Below, in pieces: positions 1 to 53,253 of a stretch of 64,000 nucleotides of DNA. The translations under genes and the position numbers were made by a program. The stretch covers positions 13,511,301-13,575,300 of the forward strand of contig OZ037767.1 of the NCBI GenBank assembly GCA_964035545.1, written 5' to 3'. This DNA comes from Bugula neritina. Taxonomy: Eukaryota > Bryozoa > Gymnolaemata > Cheilostomatida > Bugulidae. A model generated the notes under the pieces. That model was not told the origin of the DNA. It saw only the letters and a list, made by a program, of their open reading frames with translations, and made no database searches. Position 1 is the stretch's first letter, and every line of letters begins with the position of its first letter.

Positions 1-1115
1 ACCACTCAAGGTAAGACTCTACACTATTTACTATATAATGTCAAATTAATTTTATAGATTTGCTTGCACTGCATATAATAGACTAATACTAGCCCCATAT
101 ACAACTGTTTAGTAGGGTGTATCCATACTGCATTGGGGATAAAATCTAAATTTAGATGCTACACAAAACACCTCATAATATTGTATTAATTAAATCAAAC
201 CATTTTTACCCTAATTTGTTCCTTACAACATTGTAGACTGGTCATGGTTGTTCTAATCAGAACAGAGATTCTGAGACTGTAAGAGTTTTCCTCTTCCAAA
301 TAACTTTACATATACAGACCTAAATGTGTAGTCAAAGATCATTTTCTCCTGTTGCTATTTCCAGTGTAGATAATTATTACAGATTGTTTCAGCAGCAGTA
401 AAATAGCTTTGGCTTGATATTTACTTTCCTTTTGATATCTCTTTAAGGATACATGCTAATATGTAAGTTTCCTTGCTTGTGATTTTATATATTCAATATT
501 CGTTCAATACAGTTTCCATCAAAAGTTTATGTAATTTTTATGAAGACTCTCAATTTACAAAGTTGTTATTGAAGGCAAATAAAAGTATATCAAAATAATT
601 TCAAATCAGCTGACTTGTTTCTAACCTCATATGTAACCTACAAAAAGAAAACAAGAACAGCAGAGAGAAAACGAATATATCGATGAAATTATCAATGATA
701 ATTTATAATCAATAATAATTGGTAATAAATAATATTTTACAATACTTACTAGCTAGTGCAACTTTAATCTCAAAAGAATAGTGTATGGGTCAGTTTAAAT
801 TGTTTAGCATACATCAGCAAATTCTGACCAAAAACTAAAGTTTGCTCTAAATTCATTAAAATTTACTATAATATACATATTCACACATTCAATGCATAAT
901 AGTTATTTATATTAATTGTTATTTTCTTCTCATTACTAATGAAATTAATACACCAATATGTAGTTTTGTTAAAATTCAACACTGCTTTAAGATAAGAGAG
1001 TATATTTTTCTTTTTACCCAATTCTATTGTTGGCAGAATGAAAGATACTCATTGTTGTTCGCATGTTTCATCAGACTGGCAGTTGAGTCTAATGAAGCCT
1101 TAACACAATACAAAC
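1..1115. other. Region upstream of gene 1, no coding exon seen
   Basis: The first ten bases (ACCACTCAAG followed by GTAAGA) look like an exon end with a consensus donor. This could be a 5' untranslated exon of gene 1 or the end of an upstream gene; ten bases cannot decide. The remainder is AT-rich with no convincing ORF. A stop codon (TAA) lies in frame upstream of the ATG at 1116. Confidence 0.3.
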
Positions 1116-23224
<22,109 letters not shown>

Positions 23225-23314
23225 TTATGTTTATTGCATTGTAATTTATTTATTTACTTTAGGATGTAAATAGATTTTATTTTTCATTCATACAAAACCT
23301 TCATTTGAATCAAA

Positions 23315-23320
23315 AATAAA
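23315..23320 (+). promoter_or_regulatory. Candidate polyadenylation signal of gene 1
   Basis: AATAAA, 91 nt downstream of the gene 1 stop codon and the first canonical hexamer after it. Confidence 0.5.
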
Positions 23321-23984
23321 AGTTTTCTCGAAATATAAATTATCAAACAGGATTGTGAATTTTAAATAACAAAACATGAATGTGCGAAGCAAATCAGTAA
23401 ATAACATAAAATACTCAAATTGTCTAAATAAACTTGTCTATCTGTGTGATTGTGTGTGTAGGTGTTTCTTCAGTAAACAAATGTATTTTAATTTATAATA
23501 ATAACATACTTTATTCTAGCTCAGAAAAGACTATATAAGGTTCAGCAATTAGATTTATTCTAACAAATATATATAACTGTGTCAGTGTGTTGTAGCTGTG
23601 AGAATTGCTACTACTGGTGGGTATTATTGTATGTGATTGATTACTGCATCGTTAGTGAGGTTATTGATTAGGTGCAATATAATTATATTAGTCAAATAAG
23701 ATACAAAGCAAAAGTAGATTACATCAGTCGATAAAAGAATAACAATAGTCAGAGCGATTATACATAGGGCAGTGGATCCCAACCTGGGGGCAATTCCCCC
23801 TTAGGGGAGAATTTTGACATTTTAGGGGAGGGAATTTAGATTTTGAAAAATTTACACACTTTGTTGACGGTTTTTGAACTCTTGCAAGTTACATGTATAT
23901 GCATATCTATAAACCTTCATTTTAGTTCATTTATTTAACCAAACCATACTCTGCAACCATACTCAATTTTATAACTATAAAAGA

Positions 23985-24465
23985 ATATGTCAACAGGGTA
24001 TCAACACATATAGCTATAAGAGAATAAGTCAACAGGGTATAAACACATATAGCTATAAGAGAATAAGTCAACAGGGTATCAACACATATAGCTATAAGAG
24101 AATAAGTCAACAGGGTATCAACACATATAGCTATAAGAGAATAAGTCAACAGGGTATCAACACATATAGCTATAAGAGAATAAGTCAACAGGGTATCAAC
24201 ACATATAGCTATAAGAGAATAAGTCAACAGGGTATCAACACATATAGCTATAAGAGAATAAGTCAACATGGTATCAACACATATAGCTATAAGAGAATAA
24301 GTCAACAGGGTATCAACACATATAGCTATAAGAGAATAAGTCAACAGGGTATCAACACATATAGCTATAAGAGAATATGTCAACAGGGTATCAACACATA
24401 TAGCTATAAGGGAATATGTCAACAGGGTATCAACACATATAGCTATAAGAGAATATGTTAACAGG
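23985..24465. repeat. 39-bp satellite, about 12 copies
   Basis: The unit is about 39 bp: AACAGGGTATCAACACATAT then AGCTATAAGAGAATAAGTC. Copies are almost identical. Because 39 is a multiple of 3, the minus strand has a 163-codon open frame (repeating LLTYSLIAICVDT), which I regard as a by-product of the array rather than a gene. Confidence 0.9.
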
Positions 24466-24785
24466 GTATCTCTGTTTTTATTAATTACTTTACCTTAACT
24501 GTTCTCTGTGCTACTTCGAATGAAGGTCAAAAAGATGCAAAAACCAACAGAAAACTTTTAGCAGCCATGCAAGTCAATTTCTATGAACTGTATACGACAT
24601 ACCTAATGAATATATTTACTACACTAAATAATCTGAACCTAAAAATGCAGGAGTGCAATCATCATATTATTGCTTTTCATATAGCAGCAGCAATTTTTTT
24701 AAAGTTACACTAAAGTGGTGGCATCTATTAAAAAATGGTGTTTTACTCAATGAACTTTTACAGGAGAAGAACCTGTTCCGATTTT

Positions 24786-24955
24786 AGGTAAAAATGGCAC
24801 AGGTAAAAATGCACACTGGTGTTAAATTTTCCCAAACCCAAACCTCCAAACCCTCCCATCCTGAACGCTTAACCCTTAACTCAAATCTACAATGCTAATA
24901 TTGAAAATATGCCATTTTTACTTAATTTTCCATTTGTGCCATTGTTATCTGCCAT
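24786..24955. mobile_element. Small inverted-repeat element, copy 1
   Basis: It starts GGTAAAAATGGCACAGG and ends with the inverse pattern (TATGCCATTTTTACTTAATT then ATTTGTGCCATTGTTA). It shares its ends with the copy at 25131. Non-autonomous, inside the hAT relic. Confidence 0.5.
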
Positions 24956-25012
24956 CTACCTCCGACAAAGAAAGAGCTAAATTCTCAACTTGACGTGTAA
25001 CCCATTGCAACG

Positions 25013-25640
25013 GTTTATTAACAAGTTTTCAGAAGAGTTGCAGAAGGATTTTATTGAGTTGGTTCACAATTCAGCAATGAAGGGTGATAGGAAATTTTTT
25101 CCAGTTGATGTATTGTTGGTTAGTGTCCAGTAGAAATGGTACAGGTAATAATGGCACAAATGGAAAAGTAGGAAAAAATGGCACATGTTTTCAATTTTGG
25201 GGTGGAGGTTTGGAGTGTGAAAGAAGGTTTTAAGGTGAGGATTTTGGGTTTGTACTTGGGATTCTGGAGTTTGGGGTGGGTGTTCAAGGGTTGGGGGTAT
25301 AGGGTGGAGGATTTGGGGTTTGAGTTGAGAAAAATTTAACAGTGAGCCATTTCTACCTAATTTTTTATTTGTGCCATTATTACCTGTACCATTTTTACAT
25401 GCACCAGTTTTACCTAAAGTAATTGTGGGTTTCAACAAGCAAACTCTTCCTACACATAACTGACAAAGCAAAGTTTTGGTGCCATCCAGCACCACCCATC
25501 TGTGTGAGGTGGGATTTTCATCAATTCAAAGAGAAGAGAAACTGCCTTAACCTGCAGGATGACCTAAGATGGGCCTGGTCAAAAGCAGAGTCAGACTTAA
25601 GCAAGCTGCATGGCACAATATTATCAGCTGCAGCCATAAC
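25013..25640 (+). pseudogene. hAT/ZBED-type transposase C-terminal fragments, broken
   Basis: Plus-strand reading gives FSEELQKDFIELVHNS near 25025-25075. After an inserted element it gives STTHLCEVGFSSIQ near 25486-25530 and, in a shifted frame, NLQDDLRWAWSKAESDLSKL near 25540-25605. These match the hAT C-terminal dimerisation region pattern ('TYLCE..FS...K...RN.L....DLR.ALS...P.I..L') from memory of ZBED-like proteins. Frameshifts and the insertion make it non-functional. Confidence 0.65.
25131..25412. mobile_element. Small inverted-repeat element, copy 2, inserted in transposase relic
   Basis: The left end AATGGTACAGGTAATAATGG and right end CCATTATTACCTGTACCATT are inverted copies. The interior is G/T-rich (GGTGGAGGTTTGGAG type). 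It interrupts the hAT transposase fragments, so it inserted after the hAT element. Confidence 0.6.
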
Positions 25641-26726
25641 AATAATAACTGAACTGCTCTATGTTTCATAACATAAAACAACGATAATAATACTGTTATC
25701 ATAATTATAATATATGCATATATAATAGAACAAAATATATTGCATTGTATCATATATTCTCATTCAGTAAGTCATAAAATCTTTTCGCTCTTCAAAAGGG
25801 GGGGGAATTAATAGTAAACATTTATGAAAGGGGGGAATAGTAGGGTATCCTGTCAGCTACTAGCACTAACCACTTCTCCTCGTGGGTGCCGGAAGATGTT
25901 GTTTATATGTAATGGGTCGGCCCTGATTGGCTGACCAATATCTACTTGTTATTGTCTGGGCTAATTGGCGGGTATTTGTTATGTTGCATTGACTGTATCA
26001 GCCCATGGCACCTGCTGTATGTGAAAAGGAATGACTGAGGTGGAAACGTTATTACATATGTTTAGCAGGGGACAGAGAGGGTTCCACTTCTGCTAGCCAT
26101 TACAACTGTACTATTTTTACCTGCATGTACAGTTTTTATTTAAAATTGTAAAACTTTAATATTCTAACACTATCTAATAATCTAGCTTTCTTATAAGTTA
26201 TACAGTTATAGTATAAGTCAGTGTAGAATAGACATTAAAGAGGAAAAAATAAAATTTATTGCCCTTAACTCAAAATATCGCATTAAAGTATTATCGCAAA
26301 TTTTTTACACACAATCTCAATGCACATATTTATTATTACACATTATGTTTTAGATTTATCATAAACATTATGCACATGGCTGTTTGTAGTTTATTGGTAC
26401 AAAGGAATATTGTTATTGATTTTGAATGGAATAAAATATGTTTATCACGTATTAATGTTGACAACTGGCAGAATACCAGCTGAGATTCACGAGTAGGATT
26501 CACGCTGATTGCAGATCATGTACATGGAGAACCAGCATGGGCTTAGTTTATTGTACTGCAACTTTTAATAACTAATTACATATTATATACATAACCTTTC
26601 AGTTGCTAATGCTGATTATAGTTTATAAATACTTAAAAGGAAACCATAAATAAAAATAAAATTAAGAATTCTTTTGAAATATTTAAAAATTCTTCAAGTA
26701 TAAGGAAACAGTCTGGTATTACAGTT

Positions 26727-29700
26727 ATGATATTCAGCAGACTGCTATTCTTCTGTTACTTACAAGTAAGCCATTAAACAAGCAAACATGACTCACCTGT
26801 CAAAAATATAGTTTCTAAGTCAATTATCCATCTATGACTTGAATTACTTGACTTACTTGATTAACTTGACTCAAGGAACTTGATATTTTTTAACTAGCAA
26901 AGAGTTACCAACATTCTATAAATTTCTGTACGTAGATTAAAAAATAAATATTTATATATATTTAGATTTTGCAAGACTGTTTATACTGTGAAATTAGCTT
27001 TCTGATGTAAATTTAGTCATAAGCCTAAAATGTGTTTTAATATAAAAAGCAAACTATGGGTTATATAAAGGAACAGTAGACCTTAAACTCAGCTTATGCT
27101 TATGTTCACCACTTTTCGCTTCATATAACTTAGATTGGTGCCTTGTAGGTATTGCTGCATATAATATACTGCTCAACAGTGTTGGACAAAGACAAAGTTA
27201 GGTAAATGTTGCTTTCTTCAACTCTTAAGGCAAATTAGTAATTCAATATAGATCAAAACATGCTCAATGATTATGATGAAAGATGATTTTATAATTACGT
27301 TTCAATTTTTTGTAATTATTATTCTCTCTGAAGTAGCTACAAGATAGTGTTTTCAAACACTTCAGTTAGCTGAGCTTCTTAATTTATAAACAGCTTATTC
27401 TTTTAGATTAATATTATTACAATCTACTTTTTATTGGTGATGCTGTAGAAAAAATTATGAATACTTTTATATATGTGGCCCACAAATTGGCATGAGTATT
27501 GTTTAAAGTCATTAGTTGCATGTATGTATATATAAAGTACCTATTAGAAATATTTAATTGTTACACTAAATAATATTAGCTTTATTTTCCTTTACCAAAA
27601 TTTTATGTAATGACTATTAAAAAGATTTTATTGCATTACTCTACTTTCAGAATACGTATCAAAGAATTTAAAGAGTTGGGAGTTGTATTTGCAAACCAAC
27701 CAGTCAAAGATCTTTCTGCGACATCATTCAACGGCAGCAAATACGTTTTAGCGAGAAGTTCACATTCTTTTTTGCTCCTCAGCAAAGGTCTAATTGATGT
27801 AGGAAGCTTTGATGAAACTTCTGACAGTTACTTTAATGTTACCTTACCTGGCAAAGACACAGATGCTGTCGCAGTGAGCGACTCCATTTTGTACACAGAT
27901 AAAAATAGCAGCGCCATACGAATCTACAAAGTCAACGGATTGAGCTGCTGCTCTATTTTTGCTAGAGTGCCAAGTAGCCTTGATCCTACTTTATCTGCAG
28001 ATGACATTTTTCCCGAGTTATTATCTGTTGACCCGGACACCAAAACAGTTTATATAAAACTCAAATCAAAACTGCTTGTAAAACTGAACTTTGAAACAAG
28101 TCAGATCACTGAAGTGTGGAGAAACGATTTTTTTAGCACAAGTCATGAAATGAAATATTTCAACAACTTTCTTTTCTTCATGAATACGACTCAAATTCAT
28201 CGGTTAAACTTGACCAGTTTACAATTAGAACACATTACTGTCAATGAGCAGATCGACTCCAATAGAGAGCAGACCAAGATATCGTTTACAAGAATCTTGT
28301 CCTTTGCATATCTGGGTCATGAAGACTACTACGCTGTGTTAGACAAACGTGATGGGGTGAACAACATTCTATACATACTAAACTTAAACCAGAGAGCCGT
28401 TTACTCTTCATGTTCAACTGGATGCCTTCCTTCCTACTCAACGTCGCTGCTGCTGATCGACAGCACACTGTATTTGGGAGCCAACTCCAGCCTTTTTCAC
28501 ACACCTGGTATCTATTCAGTAAGAAAATGTTAAACATATGTAGGCTTTGCAGCAAATTTTACTTTTTTGTTGGTATAAGCGGTTTCAACTATAACCCACA
28601 TGGATCTCTAATCAAATACTGCCGCTGACATGATAAGCGAATAACAGCATCGGGTAAAACTCCTAAAATTTTTCGACTTTCAAAAAAGTTACAAAATTTG
28701 TATGTATTTCATCATAATAGTATTGTGATCTTCCCATGAAGCAAATAGGGGAATATTTCTGTTAGGTGTCATGTAGCAGCAGTATTGTGACACTTAACAT
28801 AACATTACACTCGTAATCAGTCAGTTTAAGTATTTTTTGAGCTAAGCTCAATCTCAACATCATTTAAATTCCAATTATAATAATCTGCCTCCTAAATAGC
28901 AGCTCCAATCTATTGGACAAATTTAGTTGTAGTTGACTTCATAACTAGAGAAATGCTCGAGTATTACTCTAGCTATAAAGTTATCTACAACTAAATTTGT
29001 CTAATAGGTTATTGACATATATAGGTCAATTAAAACTATAAAGAACAACAATAGGAAAACTTCATAAATTACTAATAAACTGGTGTATAAATTACTTGTA
29101 TGATGTGTTTGACCAGTGCAAGAGGTGTACTGTACTCCTACTCAAAAGTGGATCACTAAAGTAAAAGAAGAGCCTTCTATTCACTTTGAGAGAGCGTACG
29201 AGGCAGTCGAGCCTGGTTACTATACTTACTGGGCCTCATTTGATGACCCTGACACGTGTAACGCTGTTGTGCACTTGAAGCATACCGATCCTTGGAGGTC
29301 AGTGAGTTTATTTTAAGCACATTCTTTTGAGCCCTGAAAAAATAGATCAACTTATGTAAAAGCATTTGAATAGTGAATATGAACCATGGTTGCAATACAG
29401 CATGTTGAGTTAAGTTGGTGAAAAGTTCTTTGTTAAGGTGGTGCTTTGATAGTTTTCCCAGAGTTGTTTTGAAAATAAAACTATTTTTGAAAATTATTAT
29501 AAAAATAAAAATATTACCTGCTTTGGCTTTTGGGTAGATATAAATTGAAATCTAGAAAGCTGCAAAATGTTTACAAGAGCAACATGTAAGAAATTTAAAT
29601 TGTTAAAATCAAAATTTCAATAAATATTTTACACATTTCTCTAGAAGTAGTAGTAGAGGAAAGTTATAATTTCGTTGGGTTCTTACAAGTTAAAATCACT

Positions 29701-32700
29701 CGTTCACTTATCCAGGACCATAAACTGTGGAAACTTTAAATACCGCACGAATGGAAGAAATAGAGTTTTACCAGGAACTGTAGGTTTCCCTGATGTAGAG
29801 CTAGACTTCAGGGAAGAAGGGAACTATGTGTTCTACAATAAAGATATGCCATACACTGAATGCTATGGTTATACAGTAACTGGTATGTGCAGCTTTGTTT
29901 CCTGTGACTGCTCCAGGTTTCTCATACCTCACATTTAATTTGACAACCATTTGGTAGGGGAAACCTGGGTGATATGAACCACCCGGGTGATATGGACCAT
30001 GCATGTTTTGCAGTATCCGAGATTACCAGAAAGTTGGAAAGTGTCTTATTGTTTGCAGATAAGAATATCTAACTTTCTGTCAACATGTTTTAAACTTGTC
30101 TCTTTGTCTTAGAAAATAAAGACACATTTTCTCGTTTTGCTCATTTTCTTATAATTCTTTCACAACTTTTGTGGATTTATTCTCATTGAAAAAAATTACC
30201 TGAAGTAAGGAGCCTGTATGTAAAAATAATGTGTGGAAGGTATGTCTAAATACCCAAATAGTATATATAATACTTGTCCACTCTTTGTCTGTAGGAATTC
30301 AAAATTTTTGGTGACATGATTTTTGGGTGATATGGACCGCCACTTGGTGGGTGATATGGACCATGGATCATATCACATAGCTAATTGAATTTTTCTTTTC
30401 ATATATTTGCTTCGACAAAAATAATACTATTTCTCAAATATTTCAAACAATGCTGAGGCATTAAACCCCTAAATATTGATTAGACAACATTATAGCCAGT
30501 TGCTGTAGAATGTGTGCTTGAAATGTTCATACTCATGCAATGTATTTTAGATGTCAAGATATTCTTCCAAAAACATTTGAAATGTTTGGAGTGAGGAGGC
30601 ACTAAAAGAAGCTATTATACACTTATTTTAGATCTATTGTTTTATGTTATGTTTTATTATAGCAAAATGCATTTTTAACACAAACAAGCTGACTTATTGT
30701 GACGGAATCTGTGGCGGCCCATATCACCCGAAATTTCAAAAAATCTCCGGGTGATATGGTCCACCAATTTTCAGTCATAGCTCAGTCAAGCATCTGTATA
30801 GGAGCTTCAAATTCTGTTAGTATGTCAGTAGAGATAGCACCCACATGTTGCAATACTAATTTTCAATCAACCATAGTCAGTATAGGCTGTGGGCTTAAGT
30901 GGCCCATATCACCCAGGTTTCCCCTACTTATTGTTATAACTAATCCAGTAAAGTAAGCATATGCTTTTAGCGAATTAGTCAACTATTTAGGCAAATTATA
31001 AATGCATGCAGAAATATTATTTGGTGAACTCAGAACATTATTTTCAACTGCTGTGTTAGATTTTTCAATGATGAAATTGTACTTTTTGTTTAATCACTTT
31101 CACGTCCTAAATTTTCATTCTTTCAATGTTATATACTAAAAGTAATAGCTTTTAAAATAATCAACTATAAAAATTAAGCTTTTTTATGAGCTGATGTACA
31201 TTTTATATCAATTTATTTGTTTTGTTTATTTTCATAGTTATGGACAAATGCAAGTTCTATGGAAGTAGATGTCCATCAAACTCCATTTGTAAAAATGATA
31301 TTGGCGTCATCGGTGGTTATTCGTGCATATGCATCTCTGGCTACCGTAAAACCAATAACACCTGTATAACATGTACGTGTGATCAGCAACAGAATCATTT
31401 ACAGTGTTTTGAAGAATATATTTGTTTGCTAAAATAGGAAGACAAAAAGATTTAGGCCAGTGCCACTTCTACTCATTTGGCATAATATTATGCTGGTGAA
31501 AGCTTTTGGACTTTTATCTGTCAAATAATGAGTAAAAATGGTACTAGCCTAAGAAGTTATTGTAACTGTTGTGTTCATTTAAACACATAATGTGGCTCTA
31601 ATTTGAAAAAGAAATAACAATTGCTTACTTATAATTTCTTTAAATCGTATTGAGTAAAACACGTACTAGCTGTTGGATGACGTATTTCAGATCCCGGCGG
31701 ATGTGGTGGAAGATGCAGTTCACTCCATCGGTGTATTCAGTTTCAAAATAGATTCATGTGCCAATGTAAGCCAGGGTATGTTGGAGATGAGAATAGCTGT
31801 ACAATCCCAGGTAATAATCCTTCTTACACGCGCACACACTCACCACACACACACACACACACACACATACATACCATATGATAGACTATACCGTGATATA
31901 TTTGTGTTGAGTATTTAATTATTACTAGAATTAAAAATTAAATGGCAAATTTAAGTACTAAAATAGCTTTATTTTTGTAAAATAATAGAAACTAGCAGAG
32001 CTACAGAAAAATATTTATTACAATTTACAGTAGTATTTCAGAAAAGATAATATTATGTGAAATATAAAGCTTTAAAAAGAATGTTATATGTTGATATTGT
32101 CATAGTTATCGCTCAGTATTGTCAATATTTTTCAAGCCATTCAACATTTTGAACATGATAAAAGAATTATTTTGATCAATTTGAGTAAACTGAAAACACA
32201 TTATAATCCATTAAATACTTAAAAGGAGGAAAGAAGTTTTAATTGTTCGTTTTGATATTTTATACTTCTAGATGAATGTGGGAACAGATGTAGCTACCTA
32301 CATCATTGTACCCTAGCATATGGCAGGCATGTATGTCAGTGTAAACAGGGCTATGTTGGAGACAGAATTCAATGTGTACCTTTGACAAAAGCAGGAACAA
32401 AAGGTACTGTATAATAAGTGTGTGTAATGCTGTATAAGTGTGTATAAAACTGTATAACTAGTGTGTGTAATACTGTATAATAAGTGTGTGTAATACTGTA
32501 TAATAAGTGTGTATAATACTGTATAATAAGTGTTTTATAATACTGTATAACTAGTGTGTAATACTGTATAATAAGTGTGTGTAATACTGTATAAAAAGTG
32601 TTTTATAATACTGTATAACTAGTGTGTGTAATACTGTATAATAAGTGTGTGTAATACTGTATAATAAGTGTGTATAATACTGTATAATAAGTGTTTTATA

Positions 32701-33052
32701 ATACTGTATAACTAGTGTGTGTAATACTGTATAATAAGTGTGTGTTTGGTGCGTATGTGTTCAATGAAATATGTATTAAAATCATAGTAGCTTACTGAGG
32801 TAAGGTAATACTGTTTTTTCACTTACAGTAAATAAAATTTGCATTTAAAATTGTGAACAGCAATTGATTGATGAAAAACAGGCATTTTAGACATGAATAT
32901 GTTGATGTTTATCCTGTTCAGATGAGTTTTGTTAAAAATTGTTCAGAAATTTAATTATTTTTGTAGGAGCTGCTTACAGAGTACAAGGAAGTCTAGCAGC
33001 TAATATTACAGTTATTCTTATAATTTTCTTTTTTGGTCACATCCTGGAATAG
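26727..33052 (+). CDS. Gene 2: short tandem paralogue, NHL propeller / 3x EGF, GPI-like tail (9 coding exons)
   Basis: Coding exons: 26727-26765, 27149-27201, 27651-28507, 29117-29297, 29716-29882, 31238-31372, 31691-31810, 32272-32403 and 32967-33052 (stop TAG). The total is 1770 nt, 589 aa. Phases match gene 1 exon for exon up to the EGF part. Exons 1-2 give a split signal peptide (MIFSRLLFFCYLQ joined to VLLHIIYCSTVLD). The start has G at -3. The propeller, two linker domains, three EGF-like modules and a hydrophobic C-terminus follow. The first EGF starts VMDKC and the others are not of the DxDEC type, so calcium binding is doubtful. It is inferred to be an extracellular GPI-anchored protein. 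It arose by tandem duplication with gene 1; which state (3 or 25 EGFs) is ancestral is unknown. No named family is recognised. Confidence 0.83.
27651..28507 (+). CDS. Gene 2 exon 3: NHL-like propeller segment
   Basis: An 857-nt exon, phase 2 in and phase 1 out, as in gene 1. Shared text with gene 1 exon 3: R-I-R at the junction, GKD[LT]DAV, then V[NS][ED]S then a strand with TD..S..IR, and two consecutive Cys in the middle (GLSCCSIF versus STCCPVY). NHL motifs are weaker than in gene 1, so the propeller has diverged. Several N-x-S/T sequons fit a secreted domain. Confidence 0.75.
28905..29010. mobile_element. Short inverted repeat (MITE-like) in gene 2 intron
   Basis: CTATTGGACAAATTTAGTTG and CAACTAAATTTGTCTAATAG are inverted arms of about 40 bp around a CTCGAG-containing centre. 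Confidence 0.65.
29117..29882 (+). CDS. Gene 2 exons 4-5: linker domains
   Basis: Exon 4 (29117-29297) runs from VQEVYCTPTQKWITK to HLKHTDPWR. Exon 5 (29716-29882) reads TINCGNFKYRTNGRNRVLPG, then REEGNYVFYNKDMPY and CYGYTVTG. They align by eye with gene 1 exons 4152-4326 and 5287-5453, including the phase 2 junction Arg/Gln and the final junction Gly. Confidence 0.75.
29957..30924. mobile_element. 968-bp TA-flanked TIR element in gene 2 intron 5
   Basis: The left end GGGGAAACCTGGGTGATATG and right end CATATCACCCAGGTTTCCCC are perfectly inverted, each flanked by TA. The motif GGGTGATATGGACC recurs inside in both orientations (near 29983, 30325, 30349, 30715 and 30751). No transposase ORF was seen, so it is probably a mariner/pogo-type non-autonomous element. 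Confidence 0.85.
31238..32403 (+). CDS. Gene 2 EGF-like modules 1-3
   Basis: Exons 31238-31372, 31691-31810 and 32272-32403, all phase 1-1. Module 1 has VMDKCKFYGSRCPSNSIC and an extended N..G loop (DIGVIGGYSCIC). Module 2 has GGCGGRCSSLHRC then FMCQCKPGYVGDENSC. Module 3 has DECGNRCSYLHHC then VCQCKQGYVGD. Modules 2 and 3 resemble each other (CxCKxGYVGD) and have short first loops. The donor chosen for module 1 is GTACGT; a second GT four bases on would break the frame. Confidence 0.75.
31828..31868. repeat. (CA)n microsatellite
   Basis: CACACACTCACCACACACAC run, just after the gene 2 EGF 2 donor. Confidence 0.9.
32404..32745. repeat. About 23-bp minisatellite starting at the gene 2 EGF 3 donor
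   Basis: Unit ATACTGTATAATAAGTGTGT, about 14 copies. The first is the donor itself (GTACTGTATAATAAGTGTGT). Confidence 0.9.
32967..33052 (+). CDS. Gene 2 terminal exon: hydrophobic tail
   Basis: After TTTTTGTAG the frame reads GAAYRVQGSLAANITVI then LIIFFFGHILE and stops at TAG. There are about 13 hydrophobic residues with only four residues after them, as in a GPI-attachment signal. The upstream Gly-Ala-Ala or Gly-Ser are plausible omega sites. Confidence 0.7.
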
Positions 33053-33182
33053 CTAGTTACAAAACTACTGTGTGAACTGAGAAGTGGACAAGTTAGAGCG
33101 CCACTTTAGTTGGATTAAAAGAATAGATTTTCTCATTACTGTATCATATAAACAGAGGGTGTGATATAAAATATAACAAGCT

Positions 33183-33188
33183 TTTATT
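33183..33188 (-). promoter_or_regulatory. KNTC1: Candidate polyadenylation signal of KNTC1
   Basis: TTTATT on the plus strand is AATAAA on the minus strand, about 135 nt past the predicted KNTC1 stop. Gene 2 and KNTC1 are therefore convergent with overlapping 3' ends. Confidence 0.5.
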
Positions 33189-33199
33189 TGGCAGTATTT

Positions 33200-33205
33200 A
33201 ATAAA
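33200..33205 (+). promoter_or_regulatory. Candidate polyadenylation signal of gene 2
   Basis: AATAAA, 148 nt after the gene 2 stop codon. It lies 12 nt from the KNTC1 hexamer on the other strand. Confidence 0.5.
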
Positions 33206-33322
33206 ATATTATAACATACAGTAATATATTAAAGTTAGCTGTGAGTTGAAAGTTATGATTACAAAACTTTCAGTAAGGTAACATGCTACCATCAGAATGA
33301 TATCGTAACTCCTCAGTGTGAG

Positions 33323-53253
<19,931 letters not shown>

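Larger units (their letters stand above)
23770..25850 (+). mobile_element. Decayed hAT-family DNA transposon
   Basis: The left end CAGTGGATCCCAACC resembles hAT terminal inverted repeats, and G-rich subterminal text (TTAGGGGAGAATTTTGAC) follows. A matching right terminus is not intact; G-runs at 25795-25845 may be its remnant. Inside are a 39-bp satellite, two smaller inverted-repeat elements and transposase fragments. Confidence 0.6.
23225..26726. other. Intergenic region between gene 1 and gene 2
   Basis: It holds the gene 1 3' region, a decayed hAT transposon (about 23770-25850) and a featureless AT-rich stretch (25850-26726) upstream of gene 2, in which no further exon could be supported. 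Confidence 0.6.

Noticed and set aside
23931-24422. 163-codon minus-strand ORF of a 13-residue repeat; array also looks CRISPR-like
   Set aside because: It is the translation of a 39-bp satellite with identical consecutive units and no spacers, in eukaryotic DNA. It is neither a CRISPR array nor a gene.
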